A stretch of DNA of 64,000 nt from Ferrovum sp. JA12 (GTDB taxonomy: Bacteria; Pseudomonadota; Gammaproteobacteria; Burkholderiales; Ferrovaceae): NCBI RefSeq assembly GCF_001431705.1, contig NZ_LJWX01000001.1:310001-374000 (forward strand). Direction: 5' to 3'. How positions within the stretch are numbered: position 1 is the first letter of the stretch; each line of letters opens with the position of its first letter. Under the pieces are notes generated by a model that saw only the letters and a list, made by a program, of their open reading frames with translations, did not search any database and was not told the origin of the DNA. Shown piece by piece: positions 41,377-50,963 of this stretch. A program made the translations under genes and the position numbers.

Positions 41377-42102
41377 TCAAAAATCTCCCCATAAAAGCTC
41401 TGCACAGGCAAGCGCTGCTAATCCTGCGCTCTCCGTTCTAAGTATTCGAGGACCCAGAGCCAAGGGGATAAATTGATGCCTAAGTAACTTATTTTTTTCC
41501 TCTTCACTAAACCCTCCCTCAGGCCCCACCGCAAAGACTACAGACTCACCCTGTTGATAATCTATGGTGGATAAAGAAAGTGTTGCCTGTGGATGGAGCA
41601 TGAGGCGCTTTGGGCTAGAGAGTTGGGTCAGCCAACTCTCTAAAGCCTGAGGAACATGAATAACTGGAAGATGATTTCTACCGCTTTGCTCGCAGGCGCT
41701 AATGGCAATATTTTGCCAGCGCTCAGAGCGTTGTTGTGCTTTGTCTTGAGACAACTTCACTTGAGAGCGCTCTGTGACTATGGGCATGATTTCTTTCACG
41801 CCAAGCTCTACCGCCTTTTGAATGACCCAATCCATTTTGTCATGATGAATGAGCGCTTGGGCAAGAGTGAGATGAAGAGGCGACTCACGATTAACGAGTT
41901 GTTGTGATAAAAGCGCCACTTCAGCACTATGTTTTTCAATGGCCACCAACCGCGCGGAATGCTCAACACCCGTTCCATCAAAGAGAGTGAACTCATCGCC
42001 CACCTTTAGCCTTAGCACTCTTACAGCATGATGAAATATCGTCTGTGGCAGTTGCCATAATTGACTGGCTGGAATAGGGACTGAACTATAAAAACGAGGC
42101 AT
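41377..42102 (-). CDS. rsmE: 16S rRNA (uracil-1498 N3)-methyltransferase
   Basis: SPOUT-class enzyme methylating U1498 of 16S rRNA. 241 aa from the ATG at 42102 (TTG 42108 is in frame but less likely). N-terminal PUA-like RNA-binding domain (HHAVRVLRLKVGDEFTLFDG) and C-terminal knotted SAM domain with KAVELGVKEIMPI, FAVGPEGGFSEEE and LGPRILRTESAGLAAL. Divergent from the inositol-phosphatase gene. Confidence 0.94.
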   Translation of the reverse strand: MPRFYSSVPIPASQLWQLPQTIFHHAVRVLRLKVGDEFTLFDGTGVEHSARLVAIEKHSAEVALLSQQLVNRESPLHLTLAQALIHHDKMDWVIQKAVELGVKEIMPIVTERSQVKLSQDKAQQRSERWQNIAISACEQSGRNHLPVIHVPQALESWLTQLSSPKRLMLHPQATLSLSTIDYQQGESVVFAVGPEGGFSEEEKNKLLRHQFIPLALGPRILRTESAGLAALACAELLWGDF

Positions 42103-42154
42103 AATCAATGCATACCCTGAGCAATAATGAATTAACTAATGCTATCATGAGCTT

Positions 42155-42949
42155 ATGAGAAAACCATTGATTACTTTAGTTAAATCTATTGCCCTTGAAG
42201 AGGTAGTTCCGCGTTACCGTCAAGTCAAACACCACCGTAAAGAAGATGGAAGCCTTTGTACTGAAGCGGATTTAATGACCCAGTCCTCCCTGTCTTTAGC
42301 GCTCCTTACTTTGAAAAACTGCCCCATTCTGGGCGAGGAAATGAGTACCGAGGAACAACAGAGTGTGTGGCAGTCGACTCCTGAGTATTTATGGTGTATT
42401 GATCCTATTGATGGCACCACAAACTTTACCCATGGCATCGATTACTTTGCTCTATCAGTGGCGCTTTTGCACCATGGATTACCTATCCTTGGCGTGGTCT
42501 ATAACCCCATCACCGAGGAAGTATTTAGCGCTGAAAAGGGTGGCGGAGCTTTTTTGAATGAACAAAAAATAGTTAACGAATGTTCATTTAAGGCACTAGA
42601 TGAAGCCATTGCTTCCGTTGATTTTAAGCGTTTGCCTTGGCCTCTTGCAGAACGTTTAAGTGTTAGTCCACCCTACTCCTCACAACGCAATTTTGGCGCC
42701 TGTGCCTTAGAATGGTGCCATGTGGCAGTGGGTAAGTTTGACGTGTATTTACATGGCGGACAGAAGCTTTGGGATTACGCCGCAGGCTCATTAATCTTAC
42801 AAGAAGCTGGGGGAATCTTCACCACTTTGGACCATCAGACTTTTTGGAATATCACCAACCCGTGGAAAAGATCGGTGATTGCCGCCAAAAACCCCTTACT
42901 GTTTGATCAATGGCGTACTTGGTTAAATGACTTTAACCAACCAAAATAG
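42155..42949 (+). CDS. Inositol-monophosphatase-family phosphatase
   Basis: 264 aa, Mg/Li-sensitive phosphatase superfamily. Metal ligands in LGEEMS (Glu), WCIDPIDGTTNFTHG near residue 90, and WDYAAGSLILQEAGG (Asp). SuhB- and HisN-type members cannot be separated with certainty. It overlaps the EVE gene region only upstream of that gene's real start, and is likely co-transcribed with it. Confidence 0.9.
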   Translation: MRKPLITLVKSIALEEVVPRYRQVKHHRKEDGSLCTEADLMTQSSLSLALLTLKNCPILGEEMSTEEQQSVWQSTPEYLWCIDPIDGTTNFTHGIDYFALSVALLHHGLPILGVVYNPITEEVFSAEKGGGAFLNEQKIVNECSFKALDEAIASVDFKRLPWPLAERLSVSPPYSSQRNFGACALEWCHVAVGKFDVYLHGGQKLWDYAAGSLILQEAGGIFTTLDHQTFWNITNPWKRSVIAAKNPLLFDQWRTWLNDFNQPK

Positions 42950-42968
42950 TAGAGAGGTTATATCCCCT

Positions 42969-43433
42969 ATGCCTAAAAAAATTTGGCTGATGAAATCAGA
43001 ACCTGAAGAAGTCAGTATTGATGATGTGCTATCAATGCCTCAACAAACTGTGGCTTGGACTGGGGTAAGAAATTATCAGGCACGTAATTTTATGATGCGT
43101 GACATGCAACTCAACGATGTGGTTTTGTTTTATCATTCCAGTTGTCCTCAGCCTGGTATCGTAGGGATAGGTAAAGTGGTGAGTCACCCCTATCCTGATC
43201 AGACACAGTTTGATCCCCATTCAAAATACTTTGATGCGAAAGCCACTCTTGATAAACCCCGTTGGTTTCATGTGGACGTAAAAATCACTAAAAAAACTCG
43301 TTGGGTTGGCTTAAAAGAACTCCGAGAACAGCCAGAGCTGGCTAACATGCGTTTACTATCTAAAGGAAATCGTTTATCAATTACCCCGATTAGTGAAGAA
43401 GAGTGGTTAATTATCCATGAGCTTCTTACATGA
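42969..43433 (+). CDS. EVE-domain protein (modified-base reader fold)
   Basis: 154 aa. KIWLMKSEPEEVSIDDV at the N terminus, WTGVRNYQARNFMMRDMQLNDVVLFYHSS and PGIVGIGKVV are the PUA-like EVE fold. In eukaryotes related domains (THYN1) bind modified DNA/RNA bases; bacterial standalone EVE proteins are widespread with no agreed role. ATG 42969 preceded by GAGAGG. No restriction gene is adjacent, so a defence function is not suggested here. Confidence 0.9.
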   Translation: MPKKIWLMKSEPEEVSIDDVLSMPQQTVAWTGVRNYQARNFMMRDMQLNDVVLFYHSSCPQPGIVGIGKVVSHPYPDQTQFDPHSKYFDAKATLDKPRWFHVDVKITKKTRWVGLKELREQPELANMRLLSKGNRLSITPISEEEWLIIHELLT

Positions 43434-43544
43434 AAGACTGAACTCTCTTCCAATTAAACTTAAGTGATAAAACATCCCTCAATTCATGACGATTCGATAA
43501 CCAACAGATCACGATGGTTTGTAGAGGTATTACACGACTAGGTT

Positions 43545-44423
43545 TTATTTTGACAAGTACTGCCAAGCCTCAACATATTTACTGTATGTTGCTTGAATCA
43601 CCTCATCCGTTAACGCTGGCGCCGGAGGCGTTTTATTCCAATGGATAGATTCTAACCAATTACGGACATATTGCTTATCAAAACTCTGAGGGCTCTCCCC
43701 TGGCTTATAAGTGATCTTAGGCCAAAAACGTGAGGAGTCCGGGGTGAGTACTTCATCCATTAAAACCAACTGGTTTTGTTCGTCAAGGCCAAACTCAAAT
43801 TTTGTATCCGCTATAATAATGCCTCGTTGTAGCGCATAATCCGCTGCTCTCTGATAAAGCTTTACCGATACCTCTCTCACCTGCGTGGCAAGACTCTCTC
43901 CTACACGCTGACAGGCTTGCTCAAAGGAAATATTCTCATCATGTTCTCCCACTAGAGCTTTGGTGGCTGGAGTAAAAATAGGCTGGGGTAATTTGCCAGC
44001 GCGGGGCAGACCTTGGGGCAAAACAATACCACAAACCCGTTGACTTAACTGATACTCTTTCCAGCCTGATCCTTCTAAATAGCCTCTTACCACCGCTTCC
44101 AAAGGCACGGCTTTTAATCGTTTAACAACCACCGAGCGATCCTTGACCTGTTCTACTTCATTGGCCGCTACCACCGATTCAGGGGCAATGCCAGAGAGAT
44201 GATTGCTGATTATGGGTTCAAACATTTTGAACCAAAACAAACTAAATTGATTTAAAATTTTTCCTTTTCCAGGAATACCATTGGGAAAGACCACATCAAA
44301 GGCTGATAAGCGATCTGTGGTAATCATCAAAAGGTGATCTGTTCCTACAGCATAAATATCTCTAACCTTGCCCTTGGCCACCAAGGGTAAGGAAGTAATA
44401 GTTGTTTCTATCAGTGCGTTCAT
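43545..44423 (-). CDS. purC: Phosphoribosylaminoimidazole-succinocarboxamide synthase (SAICAR synthetase)
   Basis: Condenses CAIR with aspartate in purine synthesis. 292 aa, the longer form found in many betaproteobacteria and yeast. GKVRDIYAVGTDHLLMITTDRLSAFDVVFP is the N-terminal ATP lobe and DTKFEFGLD plus DEVLTPDSSRFW the catalytic region. Its ATG overlaps the pyk stop by 4 bases, so it closes the gap-pgk-pyk-purC run. Confidence 0.95.
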   Translation of the reverse strand: MNALIETTITSLPLVAKGKVRDIYAVGTDHLLMITTDRLSAFDVVFPNGIPGKGKILNQFSLFWFKMFEPIISNHLSGIAPESVVAANEVEQVKDRSVVVKRLKAVPLEAVVRGYLEGSGWKEYQLSQRVCGIVLPQGLPRAGKLPQPIFTPATKALVGEHDENISFEQACQRVGESLATQVREVSVKLYQRAADYALQRGIIIADTKFEFGLDEQNQLVLMDEVLTPDSSRFWPKITYKPGESPQSFDKQYVRNWLESIHWNKTPPAPALTDEVIQATYSKYVEAWQYLSK

Positions 44424-45853
44424 AATAATGGTGAGTTATCGCCCACTTTAATAATTTTAAGGGTATTGGTGCCCCCCGGAATACCAATGGGGTCCCCTAT
44501 GGTAAGAAGAATGATATCGCCAGTATCCACAACTCCCAAGGTTAACAGTTTTTTCTCTGTCATGGCAATCACTTCGGCAGAGGATTTATGTTCATGCTGA
44601 AAATCTATGGGGTAGACGCCTCGAAACAAGGTGACTCGTCGCTGCGTACTCTCATTGGGCGTTAAAGCATAAATCGGTACATCCATGTCTGAACGAGAGA
44701 CCAATAGTGCTGTTGTACCACTTTGGGTAAGCGCCGCAATAGCTTTAACTTGCAAATGTCGCGTTGTATGAATGACGGCCCGCGCCACAGCCTTTTCCAC
44801 TCGATCAATGGGGTCATTGTCTAAAATCATCACATCGGGCATAGCTTCTTTTTCTGCTTCATTACATACGCGAGCCATAGCCGCAATGGCTTCCACAGGA
44901 AATTGCCCTGCCGCCGACTCAGCAGAGAGCATCACTGCATCCGTTCCATCTAATACTGCATTAGCCACATCGGAGACTTCCGCTCGAGTGGGAACGGGGC
45001 TTGAAATCATTGACTCCATCATTTGCGTAGCCGTGATAATAGTGCGATTCATCTGTCTTGCTAAACGAATCATCCGCTTTTGTAGGGCAGGCACTACGGC
45101 ATCCCCCACCTCCACAGCCAAGTCTCCACGGGCTACCATAATCGAGTCGCTCGCTCGAATAATATCCTCTAAGGCTTCAATAGCCTCTGCACGCTCAATT
45201 TTGGCTTGCATTTGAGCCTCCCATCCTGCCTCCTTAAGGAGGCGACGAGCATAGTGCATATCCTCTCCAGAGCGCGGGAAAGAAACGGCCAAATAATCCA
45301 CTTTCAACCGAGCGGCAAGATGAATATCCTGAATGTCCTTATCCGTTAAAGCTGGGGCAGTGAGCCCACCACCTCGTCGATTTATGCCTTTATTGTTGGA
45401 GAGTACCCCACCTTGAACCACTTCTGTGAAGACTTCATTACCTACCACTTTGATGACGGTAAGCTCAATCTTGCCATCATCAAGCAGGAGAGCATCACCG
45501 GCCTTGACATCTTGTGGTAACGCTTTGTAATCAAGCCCTACTCGCGTGGCGTCTCCCAACTGACAATCTGCGTCGAGAATAAATGATGCCCCTGGCTGTA
45601 AAGTAATACGTTGTTCTTTAAACTTACCCACCCGAATTTTAGGTCCCTGCAGGTCACCAAGAATACCTACCGTTCGACCCAGTTTTTTTGCAATACTGCG
45701 GATCATTTCTGCACGCGCCAAATGGTCCTCGTCGGTGCCATGAGAAAAGTTAAGACGGGCCACATCCATACCCGCCATAATCATTTTCTCTAATACCTCT
45801 GGCGTACTTGATGCAGGCCCAATGGTAGCAACTATTTTTGTGCGTCTTGGCAT
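44420..45853 (-). CDS. pyk: Pyruvate kinase
   Basis: Final glycolytic step. 477 aa. RRTKIVATIGPASS N terminus, the active-site block MVARGDLAVEVG with substrate Lys in MQAKIERAEAIE, the TATQMMESM loop and the C-terminal allosteric domain ending NTLKIIKVG. Located between pgk (33-base gap) and purC. Confidence 0.96.
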   Translation of the reverse strand: MPRRTKIVATIGPASSTPEVLEKMIMAGMDVARLNFSHGTDEDHLARAEMIRSIAKKLGRTVGILGDLQGPKIRVGKFKEQRITLQPGASFILDADCQLGDATRVGLDYKALPQDVKAGDALLLDDGKIELTVIKVVGNEVFTEVVQGGVLSNNKGINRRGGGLTAPALTDKDIQDIHLAARLKVDYLAVSFPRSGEDMHYARRLLKEAGWEAQMQAKIERAEAIEALEDIIRASDSIMVARGDLAVEVGDAVVPALQKRMIRLARQMNRTIITATQMMESMISSPVPTRAEVSDVANAVLDGTDAVMLSAESAAGQFPVEAIAAMARVCNEAEKEAMPDVMILDNDPIDRVEKAVARAVIHTTRHLQVKAIAALTQSGTTALLVSRSDMDVPIYALTPNESTQRRVTLFRGVYPIDFQHEHKSSAEVIAMTEKKLLTLGVVDTGDIILLTIGDPIGIPGGTNTLKIIKVGDNSPLL

Positions 45854-45886
45854 AACCCACCTCTCCCTATGATTATTAATATTGCC

Positions 45887-47071
45887 TTAACCTTGCTCAG
45901 CTCTCTCTTCCAGAATTTTTACCGCAGGCAGATCTCTCCCCTCTAAAAATTCAAGGAAAGCCCCCCCACCTGTTGAAATGTAAGAGACTTGGTCGGCAAT
46001 TTTATATTTCGCCACCGCGGCTAAAGTATCGCCACCACCAGCAATGGAAAAACCCTTAGAACGAGCAATAGCAAGAGCTAAGGTTTTTGTTCCCTCGCCA
46101 AACTGATCAAACTCAAACACACCTACCGGACCATTCCACACAATGGTACCTGCCGTTTCTAAAATAGTTGCTAACTGCTGGGCAGTTTTAGGGCCAATGT
46201 CAAAAATCATATCGTCATCAGCCACGTCATCGACACTCTTAAGCACCGCAGGTTCTTTTTCTGAAAAGGCTTTACCCACTACCACATCAACAGGAATAGG
46301 TACATCACCTCCTCGTGCTCTGGCCGCATCTATGATTTTTTGTGCCTCAGCCACCAAGTCTGGTTCTGCTAGTGATTTACCAATTTTTTTACCTGCTGCC
46401 AATAAAAAGGTGTTGGCAATACCGCCGCCCACAATCAATTGATCCACCTTTTCTGATAAGGTAGAGAGTACAGTGAGTTTTGTGGATACTTTAGAACCCG
46501 CCACAATGGCTACCAATGGCCGTTTAGGCTCTTTTAAGGCTTGTCCAAGGGCGTCCAGTTCTGCAGCCAAGAGTGGTCCCGCGCAGGCTTGTTTAGCAAA
46601 TTTTGCAACGCCATGCGTAGAGGCTTCAGCGCGGTGAGCCGTGCCAAAAGCATCCATCACAAACACATCGCATAGGCTTGCCATTTTCTTTGACAAGGCC
46701 TCATCGTCTTTCTTTTCCCCTGGATTAAAGCGCACATTTTCAAACATCACTACTTGCCCTGGCGCTACATCAGGCATGCTTTGCAACCAGTTTTGTATGA
46801 GTTTGACTTCGCGGCCAAGAAGCTGTGATAAATGCGCCGCTACAGGTTTTAAAGAAAACTCCTCTTCATAGACGCCCTCTGTGGGACGCCCGAGATGAGA
46901 CATGAGCATCACGGCAGCATTGTGTTTAAGGGCTAACTCAATGGTAGGCAGGCTAGCTCTAATTCGGGTATCGTCAGTGATTGCCCCATCTTTTAACGGT
47001 ACATTAAAATCGACGCGAATTAAATAGCGCTGCTGTGCGAGGGATAAATCCTGCATACGTAATATAGTCAT
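45887..47071 (-). CDS. pgk: Phosphoglycerate kinase
   Basis: 394 aa. [19 protein letters not shown] at the N terminus, SHLGRPTEG, and the C-terminal nucleotide segment [17 protein letters not shown] and GGGDTLAAV. In autotrophs Pgk also works in the Calvin cycle; the divergent cbbR and adjacent gap make this plausible. Follows gap by 21 bases. Confidence 0.96.
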   Translation of the reverse strand: MTILRMQDLSLAQQRYLIRVDFNVPLKDGAITDDTRIRASLPTIELALKHNAAVMLMSHLGRPTEGVYEEEFSLKPVAAHLSQLLGREVKLIQNWLQSMPDVAPGQVVMFENVRFNPGEKKDDEALSKKMASLCDVFVMDAFGTAHRAEASTHGVAKFAKQACAGPLLAAELDALGQALKEPKRPLVAIVAGSKVSTKLTVLSTLSEKVDQLIVGGGIANTFLLAAGKKIGKSLAEPDLVAEAQKIIDAARARGGDVPIPVDVVVGKAFSEKEPAVLKSVDDVADDDMIFDIGPKTAQQLATILETAGTIVWNGPVGVFEFDQFGEGTKTLALAIARSKGFSIAGGGDTLAAVAKYKIADQVSYISTGGGAFLEFLEGRDLPAVKILEERAEQG

Positions 47072-47092
47072 AATTAATGGCTCTCCGAAGGA

Positions 47093-48103
47093 TTATTTTG
47101 AGGCCATCCAAGCTGCGGTCACATCTAACATACGATTACTAAACCCCCACTCGTTGTCGTACCAGGATAATACTTTAACTAAATTACCACCGGATACCTT
47201 GGTTAAGCCGGCATCAAAGGTGCTGGAGGCGGGGTCATGATTAAAGTCCACTGATACGAGAGGGGCTGTATTGTAGTTTAATATTCCTTTGAGAGGTCCC
47301 TCTGCTGCACTTTTCATAATGGCATTGATTTCTTCCACCGTGGTGTCACGGGCTGCCTCAAAAGTTAAATCCACTAAAGAAACGTTGATAGTGGGAACAC
47401 GAACCGCAAAACCATCGAGCTTACCGTTTAATTCAGGCAAGACTAGGCCCACTGCGGCCGCGGCACCTGTTTTGGTAGGAATCATAGACATAGTGGCTGA
47501 ACGGGCACGATGCAAATCGCTATGATAAACATCGGTTAATACCTGATCATTAGTATAAGAATGAACGGTTGTCATAAGGCCTTTAACAACGCCAATGGCT
47601 TCATGTAAGGGTTTTACTAAAGGAGCCAAGCAGTTGGTGGTGCAAGAGGCGTTTGAAATCACGCTCATGGATGAATTGAGTACCTGGTGATTCACTCCAT
47701 ACACCACGGTAGCATCTACGTCTTTACCACCAGGAGCTGAAATAATGACTTTTTTAGCGCCACCGGTTAAATGAGCGGAAGCTTTTTCCTTGGTGGTGAA
47801 TAATCCCGTACATTCAAGAATCACCTCAGCACCTACGCTGGTCCAAGGAATATCAGCGGGATTACGCTGTGAAAATACTTTGATTTTGTCACCATTTACA
47901 ACGATAGAATCCCCCTCAACATGTACCTCCCCATGAAACTTACCGTGGGCAGTGTCGTAACGTGTTAGGTGGGCGTTAGTTTCAGAGTTGCCTAAATCAT
48001 TAATAGCTACCACCTGAATATCTTTTCTACCCGATTCATACAATGCCCGCAACACATTGCGTCCAATACGACCATAACCATTAATACCGATACGAATTGC
48101 CAT
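47093..48103 (-). CDS. gap: Glyceraldehyde-3-phosphate dehydrogenase
   Basis: 336 aa from ATG 48103, preceded by GGGGGAG; a longer frame to 48145 has no signal. NAD-loop [12 protein letters not shown] at the N terminus, catalytic Cys in [15 protein letters not shown] near residue 155, and [12 protein letters not shown] near the C terminus. First gene of gap-pgk-pyk-purC, divergent from cbbR; the 152-base gap carries a LysR-type operator candidate. Confidence 0.97.
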   Translation of the reverse strand: MAIRIGINGYGRIGRNVLRALYESGRKDIQVVAINDLGNSETNAHLTRYDTAHGKFHGEVHVEGDSIVVNGDKIKVFSQRNPADIPWTSVGAEVILECTGLFTTKEKASAHLTGGAKKVIISAPGGKDVDATVVYGVNHQVLNSSMSVISNASCTTNCLAPLVKPLHEAIGVVKGLMTTVHSYTNDQVLTDVYHSDLHRARSATMSMIPTKTGAAAAVGLVLPELNGKLDGFAVRVPTINVSLVDLTFEAARDTTVEEINAIMKSAAEGPLKGILNYNTAPLVSVDFNHDPASSTFDAGLTKVSGGNLVKVLSWYDNEWGFSNRMLDVTAAWMASK

Positions 48104-48194
48104 AATTACTCCCCCTAATGAGATTTTTTTAAAAACGTTCACCACTTCAGTTTTTTGGTGGATACTTAAGTAGTGTTATAAAACTGTCATCATA

Positions 48195-48241
48195 AAATAG
48201 TATACGAGTCACATGTAAATAGTATAAGATATTCTTATACT
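48195..48241. promoter_or_regulatory. Candidate CbbR operator between gap and cbbR
   Basis: A perfect inverted repeat, arms AGTATAAG (48221-48228) and CTTATACT (48234-48241) around ATATT, ends 14 bases before the cbbR ATG. AAATAGTATA occurs twice in direct orientation (48195-48204 and 48217-48226), 22 bases apart, about two helical turns. The palindrome contains the T-N11-A core expected of LysR proteins. Confidence 0.6.
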
Positions 48242-48255
48242 TAAGAGGCATCCTA

Positions 48256-49191
48256 ATGCATTTCACTTTCCGTCAGTTACAAATATTTGAATCCGTTGCC
48301 AGGCATCTTAACTTTTCTCGCGCTAGCGAAGAGTTGCATCTAACCCAGCCTGCCGTATCCATGCAGATTAAACAACTGGAGGATCTAGCAGGACTTCCTC
48401 TTTTTGAGCATATGGGTAAACGTATTTTCTTAACTCATGCCGGCAAAGAACTGTTTGAACATACTAGAATTATAGCCAAACAAATGAAAGAAGCGAGAGA
48501 GGCTCTTGAGAGTTTAAGGGAAGGAGTAAGTGGTCGACTTGATATTGCCATCATCAGTACCGCTAAATACTTTGCTCCTAATCTTCTGGCGCGCTTTTGT
48601 GAGCAATACCCAGCAGTACAATTAAAACTGTCCGTTAACAATCGTGCTGGCATTGTGGAGCAATTAATGGAAAATGATGTAGATTTTGCCATTATGGGAC
48701 AGCCTCCTGAAGGGATGGATTTAATTCATCAACCCTTCGCCAGAAACGCTCATTTAATTGTGGCACCACCGCATCACCCTCTGACTGAAGCCAAAAGACT
48801 CACTCTTGAGAGAGTCGCCGCAGAGCCTTTTCTGTTAAGGGAAAAAGGCTCTGGAACGAGAGAGCTGTTTGAGCGCTATCTGTCCCAACACGGACTAGTT
48901 GTCAAACCCCGGATGGAAATGAGCAGCAATGAGACGATTAAACAGGCTGCTATCGCCGGCATGGGTATCGCCTTTCTGTCAGAGCACACCATTACCTTGG
49001 AGCTTGAAACACATCGGTTGGTGACTCTGCCTGTGCCAGGCTTTCCCATTGTGCGTGATTGGCATCTTGTTCACCATAAAGATAAACGTCACTCCCCTGT
49101 GGCACGGGCTTTTAAACAATTTCTCTTAGAGGTGGCTCCCGTCATGCTAAGCCCTCCTACTCAAGCAAACAAAGATGACATCACTACTTAA
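48256..49191 (+). CDS. cbbR: CbbR-type LysR transcriptional regulator
   Basis: 311 aa. N-terminal HTH FTFRQLQIFESVARHLNFSRASEELHLTQPAVSMQIKQLE; effector domain with STAKYFAPNLLARF, LSVNNRAGIVEQL and SNETIKQAAIAGMGIAFLSEHT, all close to CbbR. CbbR activates Calvin-cycle genes in response to RuBP, PEP or NADPH-linked signals. No cbb operon lies in this window; the divergent target here is gap-pgk. Other LysR roles are possible. Confidence 0.85.
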   Translation: MHFTFRQLQIFESVARHLNFSRASEELHLTQPAVSMQIKQLEDLAGLPLFEHMGKRIFLTHAGKELFEHTRIIAKQMKEAREALESLREGVSGRLDIAIISTAKYFAPNLLARFCEQYPAVQLKLSVNNRAGIVEQLMENDVDFAIMGQPPEGMDLIHQPFARNAHLIVAPPHHPLTEAKRLTLERVAAEPFLLREKGSGTRELFERYLSQHGLVVKPRMEMSSNETIKQAAIAGMGIAFLSEHTITLELETHRLVTLPVPGFPIVRDWHLVHHKDKRHSPVARAFKQFLLEVAPVMLSPPTQANKDDITT

Positions 49192-49561
49192 CCAACTCTC
49201 AATGCTACCCCTTGCAGAATAAGACTGGCTAAACGTTTCGATAAATACAACCGTGTTTCAGTCCTCTCAGCGGAGTTTGTGTTACTCACGACATTCCTTC
49301 ATTGACTACGGTTTAATCAAACCTGATATTGACTACCCTTAATTATGGGTTAATTAATCTAATTATCATTTTCTTAGAAGGGTATGTTGGGCGTGATTAA
49401 AATCATGGTTGGCCACAGAACGGGTTAAAATTATCATGACCGGTTAGGAAACACATGGAGATAGAAGACGATAAAGCAGAAGGATTATCGGTTGCTTCCC
49501 TCCTTAGCCTTTAGCACCCATGCATTGAAGAATCTTTATAAGGCTACAACTTAGAGAAAAT
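49192..49561. other. Intergenic region without recognised gene
   Basis: 370 bases between the convergent cbbR and the 6S RNA candidate. A short minus-strand frame with a GTG start (about 49195-49305, VSNTNSAERTETRLYLSKRL...) is too short to support. A+T-rich inverted TTAATTAA-type sequences near 49.34 kb may be a terminator. fau, often next to 6S RNA, is absent. Confidence 0.5.
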
Positions 49562-49738
49562 CCCCCCGCTAAGCCGTCCGGTTAGCATCTTGAACCCAGG
49601 CTCTATAAGAGTGGCGACTTACCGAAGTCATCAGGCGCATCCCATGGGACGCGGCACAACAAACTTCATTAGAATAAATCTCCAGGTTAGATGATTATCG
49701 GTTCAAAGAATTTATAACCGTAACAAACTTAACAGGGG
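49562..49738 (-). ncRNA. ssrS: 6S RNA candidate
   Basis: About 177 nt directly after zapA on the same strand, the conserved place of ssrS in proteobacteria. It folds as a long rod: CCCC/GGGG and TTAAG/CTTAG at the base, then TAACCG (49715-49720) pairs with CGGTTA (49579-49584) and GGTTCAA (49700-49706) with TTGAACC (49590-49596), with bulged A+T-rich flanks and an apical stem near GCGTCCCATGGGATGCGC. The long bubble-interrupted hairpin mimicking an open promoter is the 6S hallmark; it binds sigma-70 RNA polymerase in stationary phase. Exact ends are not determined. Confidence 0.72.
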
Positions 49739-49742
49739 ATTA

Positions 49743-50063
49743 TTAGAATAGATTATCTTGCTCATAAAAACAACGCTCCAAGCGGGTTTCTAATGACTTT
49801 ATTTTTTGTTTCACGTCATTAACGTCCCAAGAGCTCACCGCTTTCATTTCCAACAACTCGAACATGCAATTAATACCCGCCATGATAGCAGCCCCTTCAG
49901 GGCCCATACCTTGGCTTTTCTCTTTAACTTCTTGTATACGACGGATAAACTCATTGGCCGCCTGTTCAAGTAATAATTTTTGATCAGTATCGCAGGCTAA
50001 ACGGTAAGAGCGATCAAAAATCTTAAATTCAACCACAGCATGGTGTTGGCGCTCTGAGCTCAT
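49743..50063 (-). CDS. zapA: Cell division protein ZapA
   Basis: 106 aa. VEFKIFDRSYRLACDTDQKLLLEQAANEF is the N-terminal globular domain with the FtsZ-binding surface, followed by a coiled coil. Bundles FtsZ filaments at the division ring. The ATG overlaps the zapB stop by 4 bases. Downstream is the 6S RNA candidate. Confidence 0.92.
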   Translation of the reverse strand: MSSERQHHAVVEFKIFDRSYRLACDTDQKLLLEQAANEFIRRIQEVKEKSQGMGPEGAAIMAGINCMFELLEMKAVSSWDVNDVKQKIKSLETRLERCFYEQDNLF

Positions 50064-50260
50064 TCATGGTCTCCAGCTACTTTATTCATGAGTTGGTGTA
50101 AACGGTGTTTGGCTTCTTCAACTTTATCGCTAAGGTGCCTCATTTCATCTATTTTTTGTAATAGATCTTGCCTGAGCTGAAGATTCTCAGCGCGTAAGGA
50201 ATCACATTGCGCAATAGCACGCTCAATCTTCTTCTCTAAGTTAACAAAATGTTTATCCAT
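50060..50260 (-). CDS. zapB: ZapB/TIGR02449-like small coiled-coil protein
   Basis: 66 aa, almost entirely coiled coil: LEKKIERAIAQCDSLRAENLQLRQDLLQ with heptad leucines. The small protein upstream of zapA in beta- and gammaproteobacteria is usually called ZapB-like and is taken as a divisome factor; direct evidence for this sequence is positional. Starts 8 bases after a membrane protein gene. Confidence 0.75.
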   Translation of the reverse strand: MDKHFVNLEKKIERAIAQCDSLRAENLQLRQDLLQKIDEMRHLSDKVEEAKHRLHQLMNKVAGDHE

Positions 50261-50268
50261 ACACCTCG

Positions 50269-50850
50269 CTAAGATTTAAGGTCATCCTGATGGTGTTGTG
50301 CTGGCACTAATCCAGCAATCACTTTCGCCACATAACTCACTAACATAATGGGGAGTACCCAGAAGAAAAAAGACTCCACTGACTGGTAAGCCCAAGTTAA
50401 ATAATAGTTCACAAAACCACTAAAATTGTGCGGCGATTGCGTTTTCAATATATAGAAGCTACCACTTGCAATAGCCTCTGCCACCAAAATACTGAGGAAA
50501 CTGATCATCGTGTTTAATAAACTCTGAAGCATGGTAACTGGGGTTTTAACACCGACCCACACGCCTGCCAACCACAATACACCGTAGGCAGGAAATATAA
50601 ATAGATATGACCAACTAATATAAGCCCCTGTAGCGGCACCAAGACTAATCGTGAGGCCATCTATGAGTGCCACCAATAAAATAAAATATACATACCAACT
50701 AAGTCGACGTAAAAAGACTCCCCCTAAATACATCACAGCGAAGGCGGCAGGTGGAAAGTGGTAAACAGACATAAAATGATGGCTTTGAGTTGCCAGCACT
50801 ATACATGTAAAGAAAAGAGCAATTAATATTTTCTGGAAAACTGTATTCAT
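50269..50850 (-). CDS. Uncharacterised six-helix membrane protein
   Basis: 193 aa from ATG 50850 (50877 also possible). About five or six hydrophobic segments, rich in Trp/Tyr/Phe, with AAFAVMYLGGVFLRRLSWYVYFILLVALIDG and SWSYLFIFPAYGVLWLAGVWVG. The shape is that of small ECF-type S components or unknown transport proteins, but I cannot name a family. It precedes zapB-zapA on the same strand. Confidence 0.65.
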   Translation of the reverse strand: MNTVFQKILIALFFTCIVLATQSHHFMSVYHFPPAAFAVMYLGGVFLRRLSWYVYFILLVALIDGLTISLGAATGAYISWSYLFIFPAYGVLWLAGVWVGVKTPVTMLQSLLNTMISFLSILVAEAIASGSFYILKTQSPHNFSGFVNYYLTWAYQSVESFFFWVLPIMLVSYVAKVIAGLVPAQHHQDDLKS

Positions 50851-50963
50851 TATTAACTCGGAGGTTTTTGCTTTCATGTATCTTAACAGATTCGCTCTTC
50901 GTCGGTGTTAACAAAGGTAAGCTATACTGTATTAATTATTGATCCTTAGACAAATCTATCACT

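Noticed and set aside
42969-43433. EVE-domain gene as part of a defence system
   Set aside because: No nuclease, methylase or other defence gene is adjacent; surroundings are housekeeping genes.
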